A DNA stretch of 64,000 bases from Bdellovibrio bacteriovorus (GTDB lineage Bacteria; Bdellovibrionota; Bdellovibrionia; Bdellovibrionales; Bdellovibrionaceae): assembly GCF_001592755.1 (NCBI RefSeq), contig NZ_LUKF01000017.1:251646-315645 (forward strand), read 5' to 3'. Made by a program: the position numbers and the translations under genes. The notes under the pieces are model-generated. The model saw only the letters and a list, made by a program, of their open reading frames with translations. It searched no databases and was not told the origin of the DNA. Shown one piece after another: positions 26,346 through 34,478 of this stretch. Positions within the stretch are counted from its first letter, which is position 1; every line of letters begins with the position of its first letter.

Positions 26346-26367
26346 TCCCTCTTTCCAGAGGGATTTT
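26346..26367 (+). terminator. Intrinsic terminator after argS
   Basis: Arms TCCCTC (26346-26351) and GAGGGA (26358-26363) with a 6-base loop, followed by TTTT. A modest hairpin, but placed 8 bases after the stop. Confidence 0.65.
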
Positions 26368-26385
26368 CGCTCTCTTTTTATGCAA

Positions 26386-26415
26386 TTAATGCGGTGAACA
26401 TATTCGCCGCATTAA
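26386..26415 (+). promoter_or_regulatory. 30-base near-perfect palindrome before the dehydrogenase gene
   Basis: TTAATGCGGTGAA (26386-26398) pairs with TTCGCCGCATTAA (26403-26415) with one G-U and a 4-base loop. TTTTT follows about 9 bases later. As RNA it could be a second terminator; as DNA it could be an operator for the gene that starts 65 bases downstream. Which is right cannot be told from sequence. Confidence 0.5.
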
Positions 26416-26480
26416 CGCTAGTCTTTTTACTCAAATGGACACATGATCTCCTCGCACTTAAATAAATGAAGGAGCCTACT

Positions 26481-27596
26481 TTGGGAACTTTTGAGCTTAT
26501 TTCTAAGCATGGAGACCATGAGCAAGTTGTTTTCTGTAACGACCCTCACGTTGGTCTTAAAGCCATCATCGCAATTCACAACACTTCTTTAGGGCCTGCT
26601 CTTGGTGGTACACGTATGTGGAACTACAAGAATGAAGATGAGGCTTTGGTAGACGTTCTTCGTTTGTCTAAAGGTATGACTTACAAAGCAGCTGCTTCAG
26701 GTTTGAACTTGGGTGGCGGTAAAGCGGTCATCATCGGCGATCCAAAAACTCAAAAATCAGAAGGCCTTTTCAGAGCTTTTGGTCAGTTCGTAAACTCTTT
26801 AAATGGTAAATACATCACGGCTGAAGACGTAGGTACTTCAGTTCAAGATATGGAACACATCTACATGGAAACTCCTTGGGTGACAGGTATCCCTAAGGAT
26901 TTCGGTGGTTCTGGTGACCCGTCTCCTTACACAGCACACGGTGTTTTGATGGGGATCAAAGCTTCTGCGAAAGAAAAATTCGGTACAGATTCTTTGAAAG
27001 GTTTGAGAGTGGCGGTTCAAGGTCTTGGTAACGTGGGTTCCAACCTTGTGAAGTACTTGAAAGAAGAAGGCGCGGAAATCACGGTTGCGGATATCGATAT
27101 GGGCCGCACTAAAAAAGTCGCTGAAGCTTCGGGTTCTAAGGCCGTTTCTCCAGACGAAATTCTTTCTGTAGAGTGTGATATCTTGGCGCCATGTGCGTTG
27201 GGTGCGATCGTCAATGATCAAACTATCACGAAGTTCAAAACTAAAGTGATCGCTGGTGGAGCAAACAACATCCTTGCTGAAGCACGCCACGGTGATCAAT
27301 TGAAAGAATTGGGCATCCTTTACGCTCCAGACTACGTGATCAATGCCGGCGGCTTGATGAACGTCTTCGTAGAGCTAGAGGGTTACTCTCAAGAACGTGC
27401 GTTCGAAAAAACGAAACGCGTTTACGACAACATCCTTAAAGTTTACGAAATCGCAAAACGTGACAATATCGGAACTCACACTGCGGCAGACCGTTTGGCT
27501 GAAGAGCGTATCAACACGATTGGTCGCTTGAAACAACGTCACCCAGGTAAGTCTTCTCGTTCATTCACTACGCTTAAAGAAGTTTATAACCGCTAG
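26481..27596 (+). CDS. Leucine dehydrogenase-like amino acid dehydrogenase
   Basis: NAD-dependent oxidative deamination of branched-chain amino acids, linking amino acid use to 2-oxoacids. The chain shows [37 protein letters not shown]-type lysine in [19 protein letters not shown] with the second catalytic lysine near residue 80, and the Rossmann motif [12 protein letters not shown] near 175. The start is taken as TTG at 26481, because AAGGAG lies 6 bases before it and the family begins about there; the in-frame ATG at 26466 has no ribosome site. The protein is then 371 residues. Phenylalanine or valine specificity is not excluded. Confidence 0.88.
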   Translation: MGTFELISKHGDHEQVVFCNDPHVGLKAIIAIHNTSLGPALGGTRMWNYKNEDEALVDVLRLSKGMTYKAAASGLNLGGGKAVIIGDPKTQKSEGLFRAFGQFVNSLNGKYITAEDVGTSVQDMEHIYMETPWVTGIPKDFGGSGDPSPYTAHGVLMGIKASAKEKFGTDSLKGLRVAVQGLGNVGSNLVKYLKEEGAEITVADIDMGRTKKVAEASGSKAVSPDEILSVECDILAPCALGAIVNDQTITKFKTKVIAGGANNILAEARHGDQLKELGILYAPDYVINAGGLMNVFVELEGYSQERAFEKTKRVYDNILKVYEIAKRDNIGTHTAADRLAEERINTIGRLKQRHPGKSSRSFTTLKEVYNR

Positions 27597-27616
27597 TCCG
27601 CGGCAGCGGGCAGAGC

Positions 27617-27676
27617 ACCGACGGATGTCGGTAGAGCCGAAGCGCCTTCGGGCGCGCAGGCTGAAGCAGCATCTGC
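27617..27676 (+). repeat. Three adjacent GC-rich hairpins after the dehydrogenase gene
   Basis: ACCGAC-GGAT-GTCGGT (27617-27632), GCGCC-TTCG-GGCGC (27642-27655, a UUCG tetraloop) and GCAG-GCTG-AAG-CAGC-AT-CTGC (27656-27676) follow one another. They are much richer in G+C than the neighbourhood. They may be an mRNA 3'-end protecting structure, a REP-like element or a small RNA. Confidence 0.5.
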
Positions 27677-27701
27677 GCTTTACAAACTTCCTAGCAAAAT
27701 C

Positions 27702-27725
27702 AGGGGCCCCAAAGCCCCTTTTTTT
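27702..27725 (+). terminator. Intrinsic terminator of the dehydrogenase unit
   Basis: AGGGGC (27702-27707) and GCCCCT (27714-27719) with a 6-base loop, then six T. Confidence 0.88.
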
Positions 27726-27832
27726 ATGCGCCGAGTGATACGAAATCTCTCTCTGGCCCCATTTCTTGACAAGCCACCTCGACCAAAGAACAATCTTTCC
27801 TCGTAAGTATTTATTAACAGCGAGGAATTATC

Positions 27833-28639
27833 TTGAGCACAAAGATTTCTAAAGAAGATTTGAAGTCCCCAGATCAGGTTACACAAACTTTGAGAAAGGG
27901 TTTTATTTGGACAACAACTCACTCCAAAATGGTGATTATCGCCGTGATTGCTTTTGTGGTTGTTGGTCTTGGTGCTTCTATTGCGGGTTATTTGTCGCAA
28001 AAGAAAGAAGTGTCTCAACAGGAAAAGTATTTCCTTCTGGAAAAGGCTTATAACGAAAAGAAGGCTGGCTTTGAAGAAGCGGCTCGCGCAGAAATCATGG
28101 CTGCTCAAACAAAAGATAAAAAGAACGTTCCTGCGTTTGATCCAGCTAAAAAAGCGTCTGGTGATTTGCAAAAAGATTACGGCACTGTGATCACTGGCTT
28201 TGAGTCATTTATTTCTGAGGCGCCAAAAACAAAAGCGGCGCAAATGGCGGCTTTGAACGTTAGCGAAATCTATGCAAACTACGGTAAGCAAGATGAAGCT
28301 TTGTCGACACTACAAAAAGTAGAAGCAGGTCTGGATAAAGACGATATGCTAACGGCTTTGGTGTGGATGCAAATGGGCAACATCCTTGCTGCGAAAAATG
28401 ACTGCAAAGGTGCGATTGAAAAATGGCAAGCTTTGTCTGGTCAGAAGTCTTTGGCGTTTGCGCATGACGAAGCTAAACTTCGTATGGGCCTTTGCTTTGA
28501 ATCTATGAATGACCTGACTAAGGCTGAAGAGATTTACACTGAGATCGCGAAAAAAGAAGATCAAAATACGACAGACTTTGCAGCCGCACGTGAAGCTCAA
28601 AAATATCTTCGTCTTTTGAAAGCTAAGAAGAACCTTTAA
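27833..28639 (+). CDS. YfgM-like membrane-anchored TPR protein
   Basis: A 268-residue protein with one transmembrane segment (about 33-54, MVIIAVIAFVVVGLGASIAG) and a long periplasmic helical part with TPR-like repeats (about 125-260), as in YfgM, an ancillary subunit near SecYEG that hands proteins to periplasmic chaperones. A second small cytoplasmic stretch precedes the helix. The start is TTG at 27833 with GAGGA 6 bases upstream. The next gene is BamB-like, repeating the yfgM-bamB order of Escherichia coli and supporting the call. Confidence 0.8.
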   Translation: MSTKISKEDLKSPDQVTQTLRKGFIWTTTHSKMVIIAVIAFVVVGLGASIAGYLSQKKEVSQQEKYFLLEKAYNEKKAGFEEAARAEIMAAQTKDKKNVPAFDPAKKASGDLQKDYGTVITGFESFISEAPKTKAAQMAALNVSEIYANYGKQDEALSTLQKVEAGLDKDDMLTALVWMQMGNILAAKNDCKGAIEKWQALSGQKSLAFAHDEAKLRMGLCFESMNDLTKAEEIYTEIAKKEDQNTTDFAAAREAQKYLRLLKAKKNL

Positions 28640-28651
28640 TCTGGGGCTTTA

Positions 28652-29806
28652 ATGAAGAATTTGCTTCTAGGATCTCTTTTATTATGTCTTGCGGGGTGTA
28701 CGACCATGGATCGCACCCTTGAGCAATGGAGTTCTAAAAATAACAATAAAAGAGAATACGAAGTTAAAACAGCTTGGGTTCGTCAGACGACCGAAAAAGA
28801 CAACCTAGGCTTTCGTAAAATCAATCGCATGACTCCAGTTCTTGCGGGGGATTTAGTGATTCAAGGAAATGGTCTTGATGGCTTGGTTGCTTATGAAAAA
28901 GAAAGCGGCCAGTTGAAATGGCGTCTTCCGATCCAGAACGGGATTGAGCCTAGCGCTACGATCATTCGCGATCGCCTTTTCGTCGGCGCGAGTGACGGGA
29001 ATTTCTATTCTATTTCTGCCAGTACTGGCGAAATTCAGTGGTCTTTTGCAACGAAGGCCGAAAATCTTTCAGCACCTTTGCTTGAAGAAGGGGTTGTTTA
29101 CTTCTTAGCTGGAAATAACGTTTTTTACGCGTTAGATGCCGCTACCGGAAGACAGATCTGGCTTTACTCTCGCCAGGATACGTCTCAGTTTTCTATCCGT
29201 GGTGGCAGTCAGGCCGCATTTAAGAACGGAACCTTGTATGTCGGATTCTCGGATGGTTCTTTAGTCGCGTTGAACGCGCAAACGGGTGCGGTCGTTTGGG
29301 AGCTTCAATTAAATCGTAACAAACGTTTCCGTGATATCGATGCCACTCCGGTGATTGATGGCAATCAGCTTTATATCGCAGGCTATGATGACAAGCTTTA
29401 CTGTGTGTCCGTTGATAAAGGTGAAGTCTTGTGGCGTATTGATGGCGGTGGTTACAGTGCTGTGACTATGGCCGGAGATAAAATCTTTTACCCTACGACG
29501 AACGGCGAAGTCTGGGCTTTAAAAAAGTCCAACGGCGACAAAGTGTGGACTTATAAATTAAAAGACGGCATCGCTTCTCAGGTAAAGACATATAAAGGAA
29601 CATTGGTGTTTGGAGAATCTCAAGGAAGCCTTCGTTTCTTAGATCCAAATACAGGTTCTGCTTTGGGAAGTATCGAGCCAGGACGTGGTATTCTTTCATC
29701 TCCCCAGGTAGATGAAAAAGCCGGCCGTGTGTATTTCATTTCAGGCGAAGCCAATCTTTTTGCGATTCAAGCAGGTTGGATTAAAACACCTTATTTTAAG
29801 GAGTAA
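28652..29806 (+). CDS. bamB: BamB-like outer-membrane assembly lipoprotein
   Basis: A 384-residue lipoprotein with lipobox LAGC (residues about 13-16). The rest consists of PQQ-type beta-propeller repeats with the A-x-[DN]-x-x-T/S-G-x-x-x-W signature, for instance YEKESGQLKWRLPI, ISASTGEIQWSF, LDAATGRQIWLY and LNAQTGAVVWEL. This matches BamB, the propeller subunit of the BAM complex that inserts outer-membrane barrels. It follows the YfgM-like gene by 12 bases. A dehydrogenase is unlikely because the chain is short and lipidated. Confidence 0.83.
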   Translation: MKNLLLGSLLLCLAGCTTMDRTLEQWSSKNNNKREYEVKTAWVRQTTEKDNLGFRKINRMTPVLAGDLVIQGNGLDGLVAYEKESGQLKWRLPIQNGIEPSATIIRDRLFVGASDGNFYSISASTGEIQWSFATKAENLSAPLLEEGVVYFLAGNNVFYALDAATGRQIWLYSRQDTSQFSIRGGSQAAFKNGTLYVGFSDGSLVALNAQTGAVVWELQLNRNKRFRDIDATPVIDGNQLYIAGYDDKLYCVSVDKGEVLWRIDGGGYSAVTMAGDKIFYPTTNGEVWALKKSNGDKVWTYKLKDGIASQVKTYKGTLVFGESQGSLRFLDPNTGSALGSIEPGRGILSSPQVDEKAGRVYFISGEANLFAIQAGWIKTPYFKE

Positions 29807-29809
29807 GAG

Positions 29810-30205
29810 ATGAAACAGCTTTTGGCAGTTCTTCCGTTCGTTTTGGTTTTAGGTGCATGCACACATGGAAATTGTCGCACACAGAAGCAGCCCGATAAGG
29901 CGGCCGCCACTGCGACTGGCGCAACAAGCGAGGCTCCCGTGACAAAGTCAGCAGCTACAGATCGTGTGAAAGTTCATAAACCTGATGGTTCTTTGCAATG
30001 CGGTCAGGGAAAAGCCATTCCTGTCGCGGAAATGCAAAAGCAGCTTAAAGGGATTAAAGTCTATTCTTCTTCGAATCAGAATGACGGCATGATGCGCATT
30101 CAAGTGTGTGGAAGCCCGACGGGTATGTCGAATGTTTATGAAATCGATCGCAAAGATCTTGAAGCCGCTTTAAAGCTCGGCTTTAAGGAATGGACTTTAG
30201 AATAA
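29810..30205 (+). CDS. Small lipoprotein
   Basis: A 131-residue lipoprotein with lipobox LGAC (about residue 16-19). After an Ala/Thr-rich linker (AATATGATSEAPVTKSAATD) comes a compact domain from about residue 60: CGQGKAIPVAEMQKQLKGIK followed by VYSSSNQNDGMMRIQVCGSP, which has two cysteines likely to pair. It starts 3 bases after the BamB-like gene, so it belongs to that operon and may act in envelope assembly. Family not recognised. Confidence 0.72.
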   Translation: MKQLLAVLPFVLVLGACTHGNCRTQKQPDKAAATATGATSEAPVTKSAATDRVKVHKPDGSLQCGQGKAIPVAEMQKQLKGIKVYSSSNQNDGMMRIQVCGSPTGMSNVYEIDRKDLEAALKLGFKEWTLE

Positions 30206-30228
30206 GTCCGAAAGAGCAGGGGAGATGA

Positions 30229-30310
30229 TCTCATTCTGAGACGTCTTCCCGATTGACAGGGGAGTGACAAAGCTTGAAAAGCCTCCCCGTCTCATCTTGA
30301 GAATCTCAAG
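30229..30310 (+). promoter_or_regulatory. Repeat-rich control region with twin 13-base palindromes
   Basis: TCTCATTCTGAGA (30229-30241) and TCTCATCTTGAGA (30290-30302) are near-identical inverted repeats 61 bases apart; the second extends into CTTGAGAATCTCAAG (30296-30310). Between them GGGGAG (30259-30264) and CTCCCC (30283-30288) enclose GCTT-GAA-AAGC. Five copies of TGAGA/TCTCA lie in about 80 bases. The region precedes the phosphorylase-like/ART-like gene pair and could be a double operator or a folded leader. Confidence 0.55.
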
Positions 30311-30330
30311 TATTATCGCCACTTAAGTAA

Positions 30331-30346
30331 TGCCACAGAGCTTGCA
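30331..30346 (+). promoter_or_regulatory. Weak sigma-54-like element
   Basis: TGCCAC (30331-30336), N5, TTGCA (30342-30346) has the right spacing and one mismatch to TGGCAC-N5-TTGCA, but that mismatch is in the normally invariant GG. The start would be near 30357, just before the GAGGTG ribosome site. Kept only as a weak candidate. Confidence 0.22.
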
Positions 30347-30370
30347 TAGATACCCTGTGAGGTGTTTTCT

Positions 30371-32710
30371 ATGCGTAAGATCTATACTCTGCTTTTAGCG
30401 TTCCTGATGTTCCAAGGCAGCCTTCATGCGCGCGCGGAATTAACAGCAGAACACAAAGTTCAACTTTCACAGCTGGAATATCTTTTAGCTGTAGATCGTT
30501 TGGATTTCTATTCTGATGGTCTGGCAGACTATTTGATGGACCATGAACAAAAGCTCGCAGCAGAAGCCATTCGTCGCATCGAACCCGAAGATCTTGCAAA
30601 AGAACAATTCAACTCTCGCGATTTAAATAATCCTGATAAATGGAATGAACTTATTCTTTCCGTGTTACATAAAAAATTCCCAGAATTTAAGCACCTCACT
30701 TTGAAAGATATCGAGTGGAATTATAACTTCTTCCGTAAAAAGTTGATGGAAGGCTTTAAGGCAGATCCGATTGCTTTAAAACGTGAAGCTTCAGTTTCAG
30801 ACTTAAACAAAGGTCCTGTTGCTTACAATAAAAGATCCATTCCTAAATTGGATGGCAAAAGCATTTTGTTAGATGCGGAAAGATATATCTCTGAAAAAAC
30901 AACGCGCGCCCTTTTCTGGGATGCGGCTTTAACGGATAAATCTGTTGAATTTCACTTAGGAACTGAGCGTGATTTCCGCCAAAGAATCTCTCAAGAAGAG
31001 CGTGAAGTCGTTGCGGAAGTAAAAACGCGCGCGGCGAATTACAACAAAATCTATCTGGTATTTGATCCACGTTCGAAAGAATATTCTTACGCCTTTACGC
31101 GTATTTCGGGCGATGACCGTGTGAAACACTTGATCGCTCAATTGCGCATCCTGAAATACGATAACAAAGTCGCTTTGAAAGACGATTTTGTGCGCGTGTA
31201 CGGAAATGCCAATGAAGTGCACCGCGATCAAGAAAAACGTTTGTTGGATATGTTTAAAACTCTTCCTAAAGCCGACATGGTTGTAATCGGTCAAAAGTCA
31301 GCCATTGCAAATGTTATTACAATGGCTGGCATGATGTCTCAAGTTCAGCCGAACCCTCAGGAGTCAGTAGGTCCTGCGAAATCACAAATTCAAAAGCTTT
31401 CAGAAAGAGTTAAAGAAACAGGTTCTTACTTTTCTGTGACGACAAAAGCCTCTGTTGTAAAAACGGAGTTTGAGAAAATGACGAATCCAATGGCTTCGAG
31501 TTTTGAAATCTTCAATTCAGAACAACCTAGCCATGATGTTTCAGATGTTCTTTTAGAAACTAAAGACGGTCGTATTGTGCGCTGGAGATTTATCTCTAAC
31601 ATGTGGGGAGATGAAGTAGTTCCCGTAGCTCGCGCGCTTAAAAACTCGGGCCACGACAAAGTCGTTTATATCGGCACAGCCGGTGGAATCATTGGTAAAG
31701 GTCTTAAAGTCGGGGATGTTGTGGCTCCTGCTTACACATACACTCAAGACGGTAAACTCTTGCCTTTAGAAAAGCCGACATATGGAACTGACTTCGTAAA
31801 GATGGGTCAGACTTTAGGTCAAGTGACGTCTCCGTTTGATGAAACTAAGAAATGGTTCGCGAAATGGGAAACTAAAATTGACGTTGTTGAATTAGAGACA
31901 GGTTATTTGAAAGAAAATCTAGGTCCCAAAGTCAGCTTCCAGCCATATCTTCTTATTTCTGACGTGGTTGGTTCTGAACACGAAAGCTTGGCCGTGGCTG
32001 CAGCGGACTCTGGAAAGCGTAAGAACGGTCAATTAAAGCTTTTAGAAAGTTTATTTATCAACAATGGTATCAGATCTCCGATTTCAAACTTTCAAATGAT
32101 CTCGGCAGAATCAGCTGTACAAAGAATGTATCATAAAATTGATACTCTAAGACCGTCTCGCGATGTGACTTCTAAATTGCAACTAACTCAATTGGCTCTT
32201 CGTCAAGGTCTTACGACCGATGCTGAGTTGGAAGCATTAATTAAAAAAGAAGCTTCATTTGATCGTCAGATCCTAATGGATAAGCTAGAAAAATTCAGCG
32301 GCGGCCTAGAGCTTCTTTCTAAAAAGTTCTCTGGAGTTTCTTTCGCGATCGTTGGTGGCGAAGAACTTTTAAATGGAACCTGGAACCCTAAGAAAGCATT
32401 AAAGCTTCAAGTAATGGTTGGCAATACGACGGCAGAAAAAGCCAAGTCTGTATATCAAACAGAGCTTGCGAAGATTCAGTCCGCAATGGGAGCTGAACTG
32501 CAATTGGAACTTGTGAATTATGATGCAGAAAAAACGCGCAATGCGATTTTCTTTAATTCAAATTCACGCAAAGTTCTAGTTCAGCACTACGAAGGCACGA
32601 TTTTAAAGAAATTAGGTTTAACAAAAGAAATCGATAAAAACGGCGGTGTCCGTTTCCGCGAGATCATCGAAACTTCTGGAGGTATGAGATGCGAAGCCAT
32701 CCTTTTGTAA
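30371..32710 (+). CDS. Exported protein with nucleoside-phosphorylase-like domain
   Basis: A 779-residue protein; start ATG at 30371 with GAGGTG 7 bases upstream. The signal peptide ends near ARA. The first about 380 residues are helical and charged with no known match. From about residue 395 to 560 the pattern recalls the PNP/UDP phosphorylase and MTA/SAH nucleosidase superfamily: G435-T-A-G-G439 in VVYIGTAGGI, then KVGDVVAPAYTYTQDG, and E509 in VVELETGY, similar to the family's M-E-x-[AE] base-binding glutamate. The about 200 C-terminal residues are again unknown. The 3' end overlaps the ART-like gene by 22 bases. If active it would cleave or bind a nucleoside outside the cytoplasm; this is inference. 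Confidence 0.65.
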   Translation: MRKIYTLLLAFLMFQGSLHARAELTAEHKVQLSQLEYLLAVDRLDFYSDGLADYLMDHEQKLAAEAIRRIEPEDLAKEQFNSRDLNNPDKWNELILSVLHKKFPEFKHLTLKDIEWNYNFFRKKLMEGFKADPIALKREASVSDLNKGPVAYNKRSIPKLDGKSILLDAERYISEKTTRALFWDAALTDKSVEFHLGTERDFRQRISQEEREVVAEVKTRAANYNKIYLVFDPRSKEYSYAFTRISGDDRVKHLIAQLRILKYDNKVALKDDFVRVYGNANEVHRDQEKRLLDMFKTLPKADMVVIGQKSAIANVITMAGMMSQVQPNPQESVGPAKSQIQKLSERVKETGSYFSVTTKASVVKTEFEKMTNPMASSFEIFNSEQPSHDVSDVLLETKDGRIVRWRFISNMWGDEVVPVARALKNSGHDKVVYIGTAGGIIGKGLKVGDVVAPAYTYTQDGKLLPLEKPTYGTDFVKMGQTLGQVTSPFDETKKWFAKWETKIDVVELETGYLKENLGPKVSFQPYLLISDVVGSEHESLAVAAADSGKRKNGQLKLLESLFINNGIRSPISNFQMISAESAVQRMYHKIDTLRPSRDVTSKLQLTQLALRQGLTTDAELEALIKKEASFDRQILMDKLEKFSGGLELLSKKFSGVSFAIVGGEELLNGTWNPKKALKLQVMVGNTTAEKAKSVYQTELAKIQSAMGAELQLELVNYDAEKTRNAIFFNSNSRKVLVQHYEGTILKKLGLTKEIDKNGGVRFREIIETSGGMRCEAILL

Positions 32711-34416
32711 AAAGAACTCTTCCTTGTTTGGCAGTGATTGTTGCCTTGAGTTCGACGTCTCCGGCTTATGCGGCGAACGACGGTTTCTTTGGGAAACTTA
32801 AGAGTGCGGCGACTCACTTTATCAACGCGGCAACAAAACCAGGTGGTCCGACTAAAGTCGTTCAGCCAGAAAATAAGCAAGACGGAACGGCGGCACAGAA
32901 AAATGCCTTTATGTCGATGGATGCTTCTTTAGATTCTGTTGCAGAAGGAAAGCAGCCGTTTTCTTTTGAAAAAGACTTTGTTGAAAAAGCAATTGGTGCT
33001 ACGAACCAGAAAGCCTGGAACTCTTCAGATCTTCGTCGCAGTGCCACGGGTCTTTTAGAAAAAGTAGAATCTGTCTCTACAGCGACACATACTGAAATCG
33101 TTCCTGAATATACTAAAGACGGTCTGGTCTTCCGTTTGCGCTATGACGAAACAGCTTTGCAAAACAAAGAGACTTTGATTCGCGATGTCGCTTTGATCAC
33201 GGCCTTAACTAAAAATGGTGGCTACGGAATCTTTGAACATGTTTCTTTGGGCGTGTCTGTTTCAGCAGAAATTGAATCACCGCACTCTATTGCTGAGCTT
33301 CTGACAAACGCGCGCGAAGGAAGTCCGACGGCGCAAGCTCGTCTGAATCTTCTATTCTCTAAAATATTAGGACAAATGCGTGTATCACAAACGATGTTAG
33401 CGCAAATGGGTCTTACTCAGGATGGTCTGTTAAATCAAGCCAATGAATTGAAAGACCGCCAAGCCGCTCTAGATGAGCTGGCCGCTAAACATCAAAGAAA
33501 ACAACAAAAGGCTTTGGATGCTTGGAAGTCCGATACAGGTGCCTTAGATAAGCTTGAGGCGATGAACGAGAAACTGGATGATTTGATTTTAAAGAACGAT
33601 CGTAAAGGCGTTCGTAAGATGCTGGAAGCCTATCTTCCATGGGCTGTTATGGAGCCGGTAGAAGCGAATACTTGGAAAATCTGGCTTGAAGCAATTGAAA
33701 ACCCGAATCACGAAAAGTCTGTTATCGCGTTCCGCGGTTTAAAATACGATACGGATAAAATCCAACGCAAACAAACAGCTCAAGGTGAAGTGTTTGGATT
33801 TATGTCGACTGTTTTAACTAAAAACCAGGGAAGCTACACGCGCCGCTTGCGTTCGCTATCAACGAATCGCGAGAAAAACGGTGATGTTTCTTTCGTTAGA
33901 TTGGCTCAAGAAAAGTCAACGGACATTCAATCGATCCGTATTACTGATCAAATGACTGCACATGCAAGAGATCCAAAGGCATCTAGCTTTATCTCTTTCA
34001 CATATGATCCCAACGTTGCTTATCGTTTCATGGGGAACGACGTAACAAAGCAAATAAAAGGGGAGAGTGTAACAGTTCCTTACGGTGGAATCTTGGTGGT
34101 GAAAATGGATGCTCGCCGTATGATTCCGAATGTTCCTTCCATGTACGGTAACGAGATCGAACTTTTAGCTCCACTTATCGTTTTCCCGGATGAGGTTGTA
34201 AAATACAAGGAAGGTTCATTCAAATCGGGCGAATACGCTACGTTTGTTAAAGAAATCTCTGAAAAAACCGGCGTGAATTTTGCTCAATGGAATACGGCAA
34301 AAGATGGTAACGATGAAAGTCTTAAACAACGTTACAACCGTGATGGTCATGAGTTCTTAAAACAAATGATCGATACGAAGTACTTAAAAGCCATGTCTTG
34401 TTCGAAAGTCTTTTAA
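32689..34416 (+). CDS. Exported protein with ADP-ribosyltransferase-like C-terminal domain
   Basis: A 575-residue protein with signal peptide 1-28 (ending AYA). The middle (about 210-300) is helical and coiled-coil-like (LNQANELKDRQAALDELAAK). The C-terminal part fits the R-S-E plan of arginine/asparagine-type ADP-ribosyltransferases: R349 in VIAFRGLKY, S436 within SSFISFTYDPNVAYRF, and E489-x-E491 in YGNEIELLAPLIVF. Such enzymes transfer ADP-ribose from NAD to a target. Spacing and the hydrophobic strand after E-x-E agree, but the STS core is degenerate. GGAGG precedes the ATG, and the gene overlaps the phosphorylase-like gene by 22 bases, so the two are made together. Confidence 0.6.
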   Translation: MRSHPFVKRTLPCLAVIVALSSTSPAYAANDGFFGKLKSAATHFINAATKPGGPTKVVQPENKQDGTAAQKNAFMSMDASLDSVAEGKQPFSFEKDFVEKAIGATNQKAWNSSDLRRSATGLLEKVESVSTATHTEIVPEYTKDGLVFRLRYDETALQNKETLIRDVALITALTKNGGYGIFEHVSLGVSVSAEIESPHSIAELLTNAREGSPTAQARLNLLFSKILGQMRVSQTMLAQMGLTQDGLLNQANELKDRQAALDELAAKHQRKQQKALDAWKSDTGALDKLEAMNEKLDDLILKNDRKGVRKMLEAYLPWAVMEPVEANTWKIWLEAIENPNHEKSVIAFRGLKYDTDKIQRKQTAQGEVFGFMSTVLTKNQGSYTRRLRSLSTNREKNGDVSFVRLAQEKSTDIQSIRITDQMTAHARDPKASSFISFTYDPNVAYRFMGNDVTKQIKGESVTVPYGGILVVKMDARRMIPNVPSMYGNEIELLAPLIVFPDEVVKYKEGSFKSGEYATFVKEISEKTGVNFAQWNTAKDGNDESLKQRYNRDGHEFLKQMIDTKYLKAMSCSKVF

Positions 34417-34443
34417 TAATCTAGCCAAAGTCCCGGCCGATCT

Positions 34444-34478
34444 ATAGAGTGATTCTTATTAACGAAGGATCACTCTAT
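34444..34478 (+). promoter_or_regulatory. Hairpin covering the start codon of the beta-CASP gene
   Basis: ATAGAGTGAT (34444-34453) and ATCACTCTAT (34469-34478) are perfect 10-base arms with a 15-base loop. The 3' arm contains the A and T of the ATG at 34477, and the ribosome site GAAGGA (34464-34469) lies in the loop. In RNA this would restrict initiation; in DNA it could be an operator. Confidence 0.55.
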
